A DNA stretch of 64,000 bases, taken from NCBI GenBank assembly GCA_963769765.1, contig CAVYNA010000006.1, positions 124,001 through 188,000 on the forward strand, given 5' to 3'. Positions 43,397 through 52,098 of this stretch are shown here, one piece after another. How positions within the stretch are numbered: the first letter of the stretch is position 1; every line of letters starts with the position of its first letter. The notes beneath the pieces were generated by a model, which searched no databases, was not told the origin of the DNA, and saw only the letters and a list, made by a program, of their open reading frames with translations. The translations under genes and the position numbers were made by a program. Origin of the DNA: Bog-756 sp963769765 (GTDB taxonomy: Bacteria; Actinomycetota; Acidimicrobiia; Acidimicrobiales; RAAP-2).

Positions 43397-46300
43397 TCAA
43401 GAGATGGCGACCGTCGGGTCCTTCAACCCGAGACCACCGGCTGATCCGTAGAAGGCGGCGTCCCCGAAGGAGAAGATGCCGCCGTCGGACGCGACCATCC
43501 AGTAGCCGCCCCCGTCAGGCGAGGTCGCGATGCCCGTGATCGGTTCGTTGAGCACGATCGAACCGGTCGAACCGTAGAAGCCGGCGTCCCCATAGGAGAA
43601 GATGCCACCGTCGGACGCGACCAGCCAGTATCCACCACCATCGGGGGTGGCCGTCATGCCGACGATTGGCTTGTTGAGGTGCATCCCGCCGGTCGACCCG
43701 TAGAAGAAGGCGTCGCCGAACGAGAAGATGCCGCCGTCGGATGCGACCAGCCAGTACCCGCCTCCGTCGGGGGTGGCGACCATGTGCACGATCGGCTTGT
43801 TGAGTGTCAGCCCACCGGTCGAACCGTGGAACGACGCGTCGCCGAAGGCGAAGATGCCGCCGTCGGACGCGACCAGCCAGTACCCGCCGCCGTCCGGAGT
43901 CGCAGCCATGCCGACGATCGGCTTGTTGAGCGCCATCCCACCGGTGGACCCGAAGAATGCTGCGTCACCGAAGGTGAAGATCCCGCCGTCGGATGCCACC
44001 ATCCAGTAGCCCTGGGCATCCGGCGTGGAGACCATGTCGACGATCGGCATGTTGAGGGCCATGGTGCCCACTGATCCGAGATTGGGCACGCTACCGAAGC
44101 TGTAGATCATGCCGTTGCTCGTGGCCATCCAGTACCCCCTGGTCCGCCTCGGGCCCTGCTGCGGTCCACCCCGGTTCGGCGGATCCGCCCCCTGCGGTGG
44201 CGTCGTGGTGGTGGTCGTAGTCGGCGGCACCGTGGTCGTGGTGGTCGTGGTCGGCGGCACCGTGGTCGTGGTGGTCGTGGTCGGCGGCACCGTGGTCGTG
44301 GTCGGCGGCACCGTGGTCGTGGTGGTCGTGGTCGGCGGCACCGTGGTCGTGGTCGGCGGCACCGTGGTCGTGGTGGTTGTGGTCGGCGGCACCGTGGTCG
44401 TCGTCGATGTGGTCGTGGTCGTGGTCGTCGGAGGCGGCCCCTGGTCGCCGGTTGTGAGCGGGGTGAGGCCGGCGCCCACGACCTGGTCCACGCTGCCGTT
44501 GCCCGCGTACACCTGCAGCGCGTGCAGGAAGGCGGTGCCAGTCTGTGTGGGGGACCACCAGGGTGGGATCCCGCCTCCGTCGTAGCCGCCGAAGTTCACC
44601 TCGGAGACCGAGATCCGGACCGCGGATGCGACGATCGGGCTGAACGCGAGCAGCTCCTCGTGATTGCGGTACTGACCGGAGACCGTCGCGACCGTCGTCC
44701 ATCCGAGCGAGGGCTGGTTGACCGAGACCGTGTAGTTGCGCACGCTCGTCGCCGTGGATCCGACCGACTGGGTGTCGACGATGATCCGGTTGACGGTGGT
44801 CGGCGACGCAAGGGTCACGGTCAGGCTCGGAGTGGTGTCGCCGCTGCTCGAGCTCCATCCGTTGCCGTACCCGACCGGCAGCCCGGCGATGGCGGCCCAG
44901 GCACTGCCGCTCGTGGCCGACGCGCTGGCGCCATTGGATGCAGCGGCGCGATCGCTTCCGAAGGTCTGGGTCGGCGCGACGGCAAGCGTGTCACCCGACG
45001 GGTAGGAGATATAGGTGACCTGGTCGGAGATGGGCAGGCTGTAGGCGCTGCCCGACGTCACCGACACCGTGGTGGCCTGTCCGTACTCTGTGGTGACCGT
45101 CACCGGAATCGACCCACCTCCCGGTGCCGACACGGTCACCGATCCGGTCACGGGCAGGCCGTCCGACCAGACGGCGGCGAGCCGATTGGGACTCGCTGCG
45201 GCCGGCCCGAAGGTCGCTTCGTAGGTCTGTGGGATCCCGGTCGAGGGCATCCCGAGGTAGGGACGAGCCGCGATCTGGTTCGACGTGGTCATCGTGGCGA
45301 GCGCTGCCGGCTTCACGTAGTCGTCCACGTTGCTCGCCTGGACGAGGGAGAAGCTCACGCCGTCGTTGCCCCAGTTGCCCTCGTCGTAGAAGTAGCTCCA
45401 GACCGGGATCGCGAGCACCTTCTGCCAGATCATCGCCCGGGTCACCACGTTCGCCTGGCTGAGGTAGTTGTAGTCGCCGTCACTCCACCACCCGACCTCG
45501 GTGAACCAGAGCGGCTTGGAGCCGAGCAGCGCCTCGAGCTGGCCGATCTGCGCGGGCTTGCCGTCCTCCTCGAACGCATCGTTCGAGCCCGTGTACGGAT
45601 GGATCGCGGCCACATCGAGATCGGAGAGGCCACCCGCCGATACGAGCTGCTGCCACCAACCGTACGAGACGTCGATGGTCGATCCTCCGATCACCGTCGA
45701 CGCCGAGCCCGGTTCGACCGACTTGACGGCGGCGTAGAACGGGGCGAGCACCTGTGACACGTACTGGGCAGCATTCCCCCAACCGGTATTGTTCGACTCG
45801 TTCCACGGCTCCCACATGGTCACCGGCGCGCAGGTCCCGCAGCCGCTGGGAACCGTCGCGTAGTGGGAGACGAGCGCCGTCACGTCCGACTGCCACCAGC
45901 CGCCGTTGACGAGCGCCATCGAGACGCCGTCACCGCCGCTCGCCTGGACCCAGAAGGTCACGTGGTCCGCGAGCGCGGTGGCCGCGGCCTTGAAGTACGC
46001 GGTCGACGCGTTGGTGAAGGTCATCGCGGCCGGTCCGCAGGTCGCCGCTGTGGGTGCCGACGACGAACAGTTGGGGAGGTAGGTGCTCCAGTCGACGGTG
46101 GCCCCGCGGTACCCGTTCAGCCCGAGCTGCGCGTTGAGGGCAACGCCGCGCGGATCGCTCGGTCCGCCTGCCCCGATCCCGGACGGCAGCGACGCGAGGT
46201 TGAGCCCGTCACCGGTGGCCCCCACCGTGTAGGGGAGGCAGCTGGTCCCGAGCCGGGTGGCCGGTGAGGTCGAGGTGTCGAAGAGGGACGCCTGGACCAG

Positions 46301-47662
46301 ATAGGGCCCGGGCAGCTGGTCGGCCGACGGGATGGTCAGCGGCATCGACGCGAGACCGGAGGCGTTCGTGGGCAGCGCGACTGTCGTCGGCGTGGGGACG
46401 GTCTCCGCAGTGAGCGACGAGGTGTTCTCCACGGAGTAGGAGAGCTCGAGGTGGGACGCCTGCTCCGTCCACCACGGATCGAAGGCGGCGGTGACCGAGG
46501 GAGCCGTCCCCGGAAGGAAGTAGTTGCCGGCGACGGAGGTGGTCAGTCCGGCACCCCATCCCATCGAGTTGAGTGCCGGGTGGGGCGCGCTGAGCTCCTG
46601 GCTCAGGGTCGCGAGCGTGATCGACGAGATGTAATCGGCGGTGTTGTTGAACGTCGGGCCGCCATGGAAGTAGAGCGTGGAGCCGACCAGGTAGGACTCG
46701 CCGCCCCCGATCGCGAGCGAGTTGTTGAGGCTGGTGGTGCCGATCAGGTAGCCCTGGGGGGTGGTCGCCTCGATGGTGTGGTTCGGGTCGGTCGTGTAGA
46801 TGGTGCCGTCGGGTCCGGCGACCGCCTGGCCGCCGTCAGCGAACTCGGTGCCGGCGCCGGTGTGTGCACCGTTCTGCTCGGACTGGGAGTTCCCGAACTT
46901 GGAGAGGACCTGGCCGGTCGGGCTCACCGTCTCGACGTAGCCGCCGGCCGAGTAGAGGAAGTTCCCATTCGACTCCAAGGTCACGTAGCCGAAGTGGTCG
47001 ACCAAGGGGAACGATCCGGTCACCGCGCCGGTCGAGGGGTCGAGGAGGTCGCTCGACGACGAGCTCTGCACGAAGCTCACCGCGAGGCCGAAGCTCGCGC
47101 CCGAGCCCACCGCGAACAGTCCGATCGGGCTACCGGAGTTCGGATCGACCGACCACAGGACCGTGCCGGTCGGGGAGAACTTGTCGACCACCTGGCCGTA
47201 GTTGCTCGCGAGGTAGATGTTGCCGGTCGGGTCGACGACCGGCTGGGTGGGCTCCTTCGAGGATGCGAAGGCGCTGGGGAGTGCGAACGAGCCCACGGGG
47301 CTCCCCGAGAGGCTGTAGATGTCGAGCGCGCTCCCCGTGTTGACGTACAGGTTGGTCGCCGTCGCGGTGAAGCCGACGACGCCGCCGGCGGGCGTCGCCA
47401 CCGTGGTGGTCGGGGAGGACGGGAGGCTCGCTGCGGGACCGAGGATGCCCGTCGGGTCCGGTGCGGCGCAGATCGGGCTGATCTCGGATGCCGACGGGGC
47501 GGCCACCGAGCCGGCGATCTGCGGGGACGGAGTCGCGGCGCGCGCCGGGGCCACGGTCAGTGCAACGAGGGGTGCGAGGACGGTGAGGAGTCCTGCTGCA
47601 GTTGCGGCGATTCTGCGCCACGGGCATGCCGAAGCAGCCCTACTTCCTCCTGCCCACTCCAC
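43397..47662 (-). CDS. Large secreted glycoside-hydrolase chimera with Thr/Pro linker and beta-propeller-like repeats
   Basis: 1421 residues. Signal peptide 1-43 (AATAAGLLTVLAPLVALTVA...ARA). Residues ~80-400 are NHL/PQQ-like repeats; ~500-880 a clan A-type glycoside hydrolase barrel with the NE pair N621-E622 (WEPWNE) as acid/base and E722 (FTEVGWW) as nucleophile; ~940-1055 an F5/8 type C-like carbohydrate-binding domain; ~1075-1155 a (T)nVPP linker; 1178-1421 six ~42-residue repeats of the GYW(M/L)VASDGGIF.FGDA.F.GS type. GTG 47662 lies seven bases after a sigma-28-like promoter, implying leaderless translation. Acts outside the cell, probably on the strain's own or a neighbour's polysaccharide. 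Confidence 0.85.
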   Translation of the reverse strand: MEWAGGSRAASACPWRRIAATAAGLLTVLAPLVALTVAPARAATPSPQIAGSVAAPSASEISPICAAPDPTGILGPAASLPSSPTTTVATPAGGVVGFTATATNLYVNTGSALDIYSLSGSPVGSFALPSAFASSKEPTQPVVDPTGNIYLASNYGQVVDKFSPTGTVLWSVDPNSGSPIGLFAVGSGASFGLAVSFVQSSSSSDLLDPSTGAVTGSFPLVDHFGYVTLESNGNFLYSAGGYVETVSPTGQVLSKFGNSQSEQNGAHTGAGTEFADGGQAVAGPDGTIYTTDPNHTIEATTPQGYLIGTTSLNNSLAIGGGESYLVGSTLYFHGGPTFNNTADYISSITLATLSQELSAPHPALNSMGWGAGLTTSVAGNYFLPGTAPSVTAAFDPWWTEQASHLELSYSVENTSSLTAETVPTPTTVALPTNASGLASMPLTIPSADQLPGPYLVQASLFDTSTSPATRLGTSCLPYTVGATGDGLNLASLPSGIGAGGPSDPRGVALNAQLGLNGYRGATVDWSTYLPNCSSSAPTAATCGPAAMTFTNASTAYFKAAATALADHVTFWVQASGGDGVSMALVNGGWWQSDVTALVSHYATVPSGCGTCAPVTMWEPWNESNNTGWGNAAQYVSQVLAPFYAAVKSVEPGSASTVIGGSTIDVSYGWWQQLVSAGGLSDLDVAAIHPYTGSNDAFEEDGKPAQIGQLEALLGSKPLWFTEVGWWSDGDYNYLSQANVVTRAMIWQKVLAIPVWSYFYDEGNWGNDGVSFSLVQASNVDDYVKPAALATMTTSNQIAARPYLGMPSTGIPQTYEATFGPAAASPNRLAAVWSDGLPVTGSVTVSAPGGGSIPVTVTTEYGQATTVSVTSGSAYSLPISDQVTYISYPSGDTLAVAPTQTFGSDRAAASNGASASATSGSAWAAIAGLPVGYGNGWSSSSGDTTPSLTVTLASPTTVNRIIVDTQSVGSTATSVRNYTVSVNQPSLGWTTVATVSGQYRNHEELLAFSPIVASAVRISVSEVNFGGYDGGGIPPWWSPTQTGTAFLHALQVYAGNGSVDQVVGAGLTPLTTGDQGPPPTTTTTTTSTTTTVPPTTTTTTTVPPTTTTVPPTTTTTTTVPPTTTTVPPTTTTTTTVPPTTTTTTTVPPTTTTTTTPPQGADPPNRGGPQQGPRRTRGYWMATSNGMIYSFGSVPNLGSVGTMALNMPIVDMVSTPDAQGYWMVASDGGIFTFGDAAFFGSTGGMALNKPIVGMAATPDGGGYWLVASDGGIFAFGDASFHGSTGGLTLNKPIVHMVATPDGGGYWLVASDGGIFSFGDAFFYGSTGGMHLNKPIVGMTATPDGGGYWLVASDGGIFSYGDAGFYGSTGSIVLNEPITGIATSPDGGGYWMVASDGGIFSFGDAAFYGSAGGLGLKDPTVAIS
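43430..44145 (-). repeat. Six tandem ~126-base coding repeats (YW.VASDGGIF.FGDA)
   Basis: The 3' end of the secreted hydrolase gene contains six degenerate in-frame repeats of about 126 bases (42 codons), the first (YWMATSNGMIYSFGS) most divergent and the middle ones nearly identical in DNA (gccgccgtcggaygcgacca on the plus strand). Probably a surface-attachment or binding propeller. Confidence 0.85.
44201..44440 (-). repeat. Low-complexity GTGGTCGTGG/GGCGGCACC array encoding a TTTTVPP linker
   Basis: An imperfect tandem array of GTGGTCGTGGTCGGCGGCAC-like units (21- and 30-base versions alternating). It encodes Thr-rich blocks of four or seven Thr separated by VPP. Such arrays expand and contract easily by slippage, so length may vary between strains. 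Confidence 0.85.
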
Positions 47663-47669
47663 AATTGCC

Positions 47670-47696
47670 TCATCGGCCCGGAGGGGGTCATCTTTA
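47670..47696 (-). promoter_or_regulatory. Sigma-28 (FliA/SigD/WhiG)-like promoter of the secreted hydrolase
   Basis: On the minus strand TAAA (47696-47693), 15 bases, then GCCGATGA (47677-47670), matching TAAA-N15-GCCGATAA at 11 of 12 positions. The -10 ends seven bases before the GTG, so the mRNA probably starts at or next to the start codon. Confidence 0.65.
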
Positions 47697-47794
47697 GGAG
47701 AATCTCACTCTTCATGACGAAGGTCCCATCACGCTGAGTGGTGAGAGGCCGTCGAACAGGATGAAAGGGGCTGAACTGGCGCGCCGTGGACCGC

Positions 47795-48787
47795 TCAGCG
47801 ACCCGGAAGGTGAGCTGCGACACGGGCCCGAGCAGCGTGGTAGGCCATCGCCCCTCGGGCCGTCGCGGCCCGAACGAACTGCCCGTCGTGCCGTCCGGCG
47901 GCGGGCAGGTCCGGGTAGCCGGGCGCCTGTCGGCGCTCGTCCAACTGGTCGAGGACGATGGAGAACGCGACGTCGGCTGCGAACCACTCCTCGTAGACGG
48001 TGCGTGCCCTGCGACCCATCGCCTCGGCGCGGGACTCGAGATCGGCGAGGTGGCCGGGCAGCTCCTCGATCCGGTCTTCGGACCAGCGGATCGTGCACTC
48101 GTCCCATGGAGGCCCCTCCGGCGGGACCCACTCGTCGGAGATGACGACGGGAACGCGACCTGCGGCGAGTGTCTCGTAGAGCCGGATCGAAGACGTGCCC
48201 GCCCCGCGCGGGCAGAGGACGAATTTCGACCGGAAGAGCATCTTCGCGTAGGAACGTCGCCGCTCCGCAAAGCGCACAGAGCTGGGGTCGTAGAAGACGA
48301 ACCCGTCGGTCGCTTCGACGTGGATCCGCGGACCGTCGAGGCGGAGGAGCGCCCCTCGGCACGGGTGTGTGCGCCCGCCGACGAAGCTCGCGAGCAAGTC
48401 CGGTTCGATCGTGTCTGCCTCGCCGTCGAGTCTCGTGGCAGGGTCCTCCACGCGGTAGTAGCCGGCAGCGACCTGCCACCGTCGGGCGAAATTGCGGCGG
48501 GGCATGCTCACATAGATGCCGGGAAACCGGCACCACGGCGTGTCGCGTTCGTCGTAGACGACGATCTTGTGCGGATAGCGCCGTCCGGCATCGCTGGCGG
48601 CGATTTCATGCAGGCGCCAGTCCTTCGCGAGCAGGTGGCAGTCGGGGAAGAGCACGACGTCGGCGTCCGCGGGGTCCGCGACGGCAAGGTGGACGTGCGG
48701 TCGACGCTGGTGTTGCAGCAGCTCGATCACGACCGGTACACAGGAATTCGCGATCGGTGATCGGGTTCTCGCGACGTGCACCTTCAT
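47795..48787 (-). CDS. Exostosin family glycosyltransferase (GT47-like)
   Basis: 330 residues. The C-terminal half shows the exostosin pattern: SYAKMLFRSKFVLCPRGAGTSSIRLYETLAAGRVPVVISDEWVPP, with the RLYE motif that contacts the nucleotide sugar; the N-terminal half reads DPADADVVLFPDCH and IVVYDERDTPW. No signal peptide or membrane helix. Likely adds a sugar to the exopolysaccharide repeat. Start ATG 48787; divergent from the GT4 gene. Confidence 0.85.
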   Translation of the reverse strand: MKVHVARTRSPIANSCVPVVIELLQHQRRPHVHLAVADPADADVVLFPDCHLLAKDWRLHEIAASDAGRRYPHKIVVYDERDTPWCRFPGIYVSMPRRNFARRWQVAAGYYRVEDPATRLDGEADTIEPDLLASFVGGRTHPCRGALLRLDGPRIHVEATDGFVFYDPSSVRFAERRRSYAKMLFRSKFVLCPRGAGTSSIRLYETLAAGRVPVVISDEWVPPEGPPWDECTIRWSEDRIEELPGHLADLESRAEAMGRRARTVYEEWFAADVAFSIVLDQLDERRQAPGYPDLPAAGRHDGQFVRAATARGAMAYHAARARVAAHLPGR

Positions 48788-48889
48788 GGAGGACCGAATC
48801 TACCGGCCCGGAAGGTGCCTGCCGTCTCCAGTGCGCCGCGATCACCTGGTGCAGGACGCGCTGGCGCCGCGGGCTTGGCATGATGACGC

Positions 48890-50152
48890 GTGAAGCGCTC
48901 TGTCCGAACGATTGTCGGCGCGACGCCTGCGCGGGATCTCGCGCACGGAGAAAGGGGGACGAGTGACCTGGACGACGTGGCGGGAGACCCCTGGCTGCCG
49001 ATGAGCGACCGGCGGGACGAAGCGGTGGTACGAGGGCGGGGGCTCCGGGTGCTCCGGATCTCCCACAGCGGTGTGGTCACTGCCTGGCGCGAGCGTGAAC
49101 GCGCGCTGATGAGGCTCGGGGTCGATCTCACCCTCGTGACGGCCGCGCACTGGGAGGAGGGCGGGACCATGGTCTCGTACGAGCCGGCCGGCGACTCCTT
49201 CGTGGTGCCGGTCCGGACCGTCGGACGGCACCCCAACCTCTTCCTCTACGACCCGTTGCCGATCACACGACTGCTGCGGGAAGGCGACTGGGACCTCGTC
49301 GACTTCCACGAGGAGCCGTTCGGCCTTGCGGTCGCCGAGGTGCTCGGCCTCTGCCGTCTCCTGTCGGTGCGGTTCCCGTTCGTGGTCTCGTCGGCGCAGA
49401 ACATCGAGAAGCGGTACCCGCCACCGTTCCGCTGGTTCGAGCGACGAACGCTCGCCCGAGCGGCGGGCGCCTACACGTGCAACGTCGACGCGGGGCGGAT
49501 CCTGCGCGCAAAGGGCCTCCGCGGCGTGCAGACCGTGTTGCCGCTCGGTGTCGACATCGGGCGCTTCCGCCCTGGGGACCGCGAGCCCCCCGCCGGCCGG
49601 CTCCGCGTCGGGTTCGTGGGTCGCCTCATCCCCCACAAGGGAGTCGACATCCTCCTCCGCACCGTCGCCTCCGACGATCGCCTGACCGCCGAGGTCGTCG
49701 GCGACGGCCCCGAGCTCGAGCACCTCCGCTTGCTCGCCCGCGACCTCGGGATCACGGGACGGGTCGAGTTCCACGGGCATGTGGGAGCGTCCGACCTGCC
49801 GACCGTCTATCCGGCGTTCGACGTCCTCGCGGTCCCGTCGCTCCCGCAGCCGGGATGGCGCGAGCAGTTCGGACGAGTGGTCGTCGAGGCCCAGGCCGCC
49901 GGGGTCCCGGTCGTCGCGAGCGACAGCGGCGCGCTCCCCGAAGTGGTCGCCGGTGCCGGACTGCTCGTGCCGCCGGGGGATCCGACCGCGCTCGGGGACG
50001 CGCTCGTCCGATTCATCGAAGAGCCGGACCTGTGGGCGCGCCTCCGTGCGGCCGGCCTGGCCGAAGCCGGACGGTTCAGTTGGGAGCGCGTGGCGGAGGA
50101 GCAGCTCGCGTTCTACCGCGGCGCGCTTGGAGTCGACGCCGCACGTCCCTAG
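48890..50152 (+). CDS. Glycosyltransferase family 4 protein
   Basis: Up to 420 residues from GTG 48890; the GT-B fold begins only at LRVLRISHSGVVTAWRERERAL (residue ~52), so a downstream start, such as ATG 49001, is possible. C-terminal domain: VGFVGRLIPHKGVDILLRTV and the E-x7-E region FGRVVVEAQAAGVPVV. Retaining nucleotide-sugar transferase of the polysaccharide locus. Its end is convergent with the fusion gene, three-base overlap. Confidence 0.9.
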   Translation: MKRSVRTIVGATPARDLAHGERGTSDLDDVAGDPWLPMSDRRDEAVVRGRGLRVLRISHSGVVTAWRERERALMRLGVDLTLVTAAHWEEGGTMVSYEPAGDSFVVPVRTVGRHPNLFLYDPLPITRLLREGDWDLVDFHEEPFGLAVAEVLGLCRLLSVRFPFVVSSAQNIEKRYPPPFRWFERRTLARAAGAYTCNVDAGRILRAKGLRGVQTVLPLGVDIGRFRPGDREPPAGRLRVGFVGRLIPHKGVDILLRTVASDDRLTAEVVGDGPELEHLRLLARDLGITGRVEFHGHVGASDLPTVYPAFDVLAVPSLPQPGWREQFGRVVVEAQAAGVPVVASDSGALPEVVAGAGLLVPPGDPTALGDALVRFIEEPDLWARLRAAGLAEAGRFSWERVAEEQLAFYRGALGVDAARP

Positions 50153-52098
50153 TCAGTCACGGAGGCTCCGCCCGCGACATCCCGGTAGACCTGCTCGAGC
50201 CCGTCGAGATGGCGCTCGAGGGAGAACAGCCGACGCTGCCGGGCCTGGAGGCGACCACCGACCTGCCGGCGCAGCAACGGCTGCTCGGCCAGCTGTCGGA
50301 GCAAGGTGGCGGCATCCTCGGCATCGCCGGGCGCGAAGAGCATCCCGTCGTCCCCGATCGTCTCGAGGTGGGCCCCGCCGCCTGCGGCGACCACCGGGAG
50401 ACCGTGGGACATGGCCTCGACGACCGAGAGCCCGAACGGCTCGGTCGGTGCGGGCGCGAGGAAGACCGCGGCGCGGGCGAGCAGGCCGTCCGTGTCGGCC
50501 ACTCGACCGAGGAAGTCGACAGTGCCGTCGATGCCGAGCTCGCGCGCGAGTCGCGTGAGCGCCGGTGCGAGCTCGCCGCTGCCGGCGACCACGAGGCGCC
50601 AGCCCTCCGCCCCGAGTCCCGACGCGGACCAGGTGGTGAGCCCGACCTCCGGTGCCTTCTCCGTGTCCAGGCGCTGGAGCATCACGACGGTCTTCGAGTC
50701 CAGCGGGGCGGACGGGCGATCGGGGACGCCGTTGCGCAGGAGGAGAGAGGGACCTTCGACCGAATCGGCGACGAACTGGCTGATCGCGAGCTCCGCCCTG
50801 ATGTGTCGCGCCGCAAGGGCGCCGAACAGCTTCGCTAGTCGACTGGACCCGCGGTGCTGCGCGAAGTGACGGGTTGCGATCACCGGTCCGGGTTGGCGGG
50901 GTCGGCTGAGGAACGCCGCACCCTCGGCTGCGGTCATGTGCACGTGGAGGAGGTCGAACGGGTGCTCGCGGAGGAGCGCCCGGACTCCTGTGACGAGCGA
51001 GGACGCCGGTCGGTGCGTGACCTCCGCATGGAGCTCGGCGCGCATGCGGACCGGGTCACCGCCGACGACCGTGACGGCGTGGCCGCGGGCGACGAGGCCA
51101 CCGGCGACCTGGCACACGTAGCGCTCGACACCGGCGAACCCGTCGGTGAGGACGACGTGCGCGACCGAGTGGGGCAACTCCGCCCGGCCCGCACCGGGCG
51201 ACGGGTCGAGTCGTGCCTCCACCCGGCTCGGCCCGGCCCAATAGAGGCGGAATCTGGCAGCGGCCTGCCGACCGCGCACCCCGCGCAGCACGAGGACGCG
51301 TCCGGAGGCCCCGACGAGTTGCGCCGCGCGATACACGACCCAGCCGATCGCGCCGTGGTGGGCCCGGATGTAGCGCTCGTGCGACGCGTGGAAGTGGACC
51401 TCTCGACGCTCGTCGTCGCCACCGGTGCCCGCCCCGACGTGGGTGGCCGACGCGTCGCGGCAGACTGCCACCTGCCACCCGTGGTCACGGGCCCGACGTT
51501 GCCAGTCGGTCTCCTCCGCGTAGAGGAAGTAGCGCTCGTCGAAGCCACCCACGTCGGCGAGCGCCTGGGCCCGGATGAGCAGGACCGAGCCGATGAGGAA
51601 GTCGACCCGACGGCTGAGCCGGCCGAGTCCGAACGCGTCGATCCAGGCGCCGACCGGGCTCGGGAACGGCCAGCCGACCCTCGCCGCGCTCCCGTCGGCG
51701 GGGTCGACCTGGCTTGGGGCAACGGCACAGAGGTCGTCGCGCTCGTGCAGGCACCGTCCGAGCGCGTCGAGGTCGTCCGGTGAGATGACGGCGTCGGGAT
51801 TCAACAGGAGCAGATCGGCGTCGGGGGCGGACCGGTGCGTGAGCCCCTCGTTGACGCCTGCAGCGAAGCCGAGGTTGCGCCCCGGATCGACATACGTGGC
51901 ATCGTGGCGTGCGGCCACGTCGTGGACCGCCGGATCAGACGAGTTGTCGACCACCACGACGGGGAAGCGGTCCTCGAGGCCGGCCAGGCAGCTCTCGAGG
52001 AGCCCGGGCGAGCCGTAGGCGACGACGAGCACCTCGATCGGCCCTACCGTACCGCCGCCACCGGGCCGGTCCGACGGCGCCGATGGCGGCACGTTCAT
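50149..52098 (-). CDS. Two-domain glycosyltransferase: GT2 (N) fused to GT4 (C)
   Basis: 649 residues from ATG 52098 (which overlaps the kinase stop as ATGA; the open frame continues upstream but only as a shadow). Residues ~18-280 are a GT-A family 2 domain like rhamnosyltransferases: EVLVVAYGSP, VVVDNSSDPAVHDVAA, GRNLGFAAGVNEGL, LLLNPDAV (DxD equivalent), GFDERYFLYAEETDW. Residues ~310-649 are a GT-B family 4 domain: HVVLTDGFAGVERYVCQVAGGL, MLQRLDTEKAPEVGL, EPFGLSVVEAMSHGLPVVA. One polypeptide could add two successive sugars. Confidence 0.9.
   Translation of the reverse strand: MNVPPSAPSDRPGGGGTVGPIEVLVVAYGSPGLLESCLAGLEDRFPVVVVDNSSDPAVHDVAARHDATYVDPGRNLGFAAGVNEGLTHRSAPDADLLLLNPDAVISPDDLDALGRCLHERDDLCAVAPSQVDPADGSAARVGWPFPSPVGAWIDAFGLGRLSRRVDFLIGSVLLIRAQALADVGGFDERYFLYAEETDWQRRARDHGWQVAVCRDASATHVGAGTGGDDERREVHFHASHERYIRAHHGAIGWVVYRAAQLVGASGRVLVLRGVRGRQAAARFRLYWAGPSRVEARLDPSPGAGRAELPHSVAHVVLTDGFAGVERYVCQVAGGLVARGHAVTVVGGDPVRMRAELHAEVTHRPASSLVTGVRALLREHPFDLLHVHMTAAEGAAFLSRPRQPGPVIATRHFAQHRGSSRLAKLFGALAARHIRAELAISQFVADSVEGPSLLLRNGVPDRPSAPLDSKTVVMLQRLDTEKAPEVGLTTWSASGLGAEGWRLVVAGSGELAPALTRLARELGIDGTVDFLGRVADTDGLLARAAVFLAPAPTEPFGLSVVEAMSHGLPVVAAGGGAHLETIGDDGMLFAPGDAEDAATLLRQLAEQPLLRRQVGGRLQARQRRLFSLERHLDGLEQVYRDVAGGASVTD

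Noticed and set aside
44201..44440. CRISPR-like array
   Set aside because: Units are contiguous, lack unique spacers and translate in frame as TTTTVPP inside a large gene.
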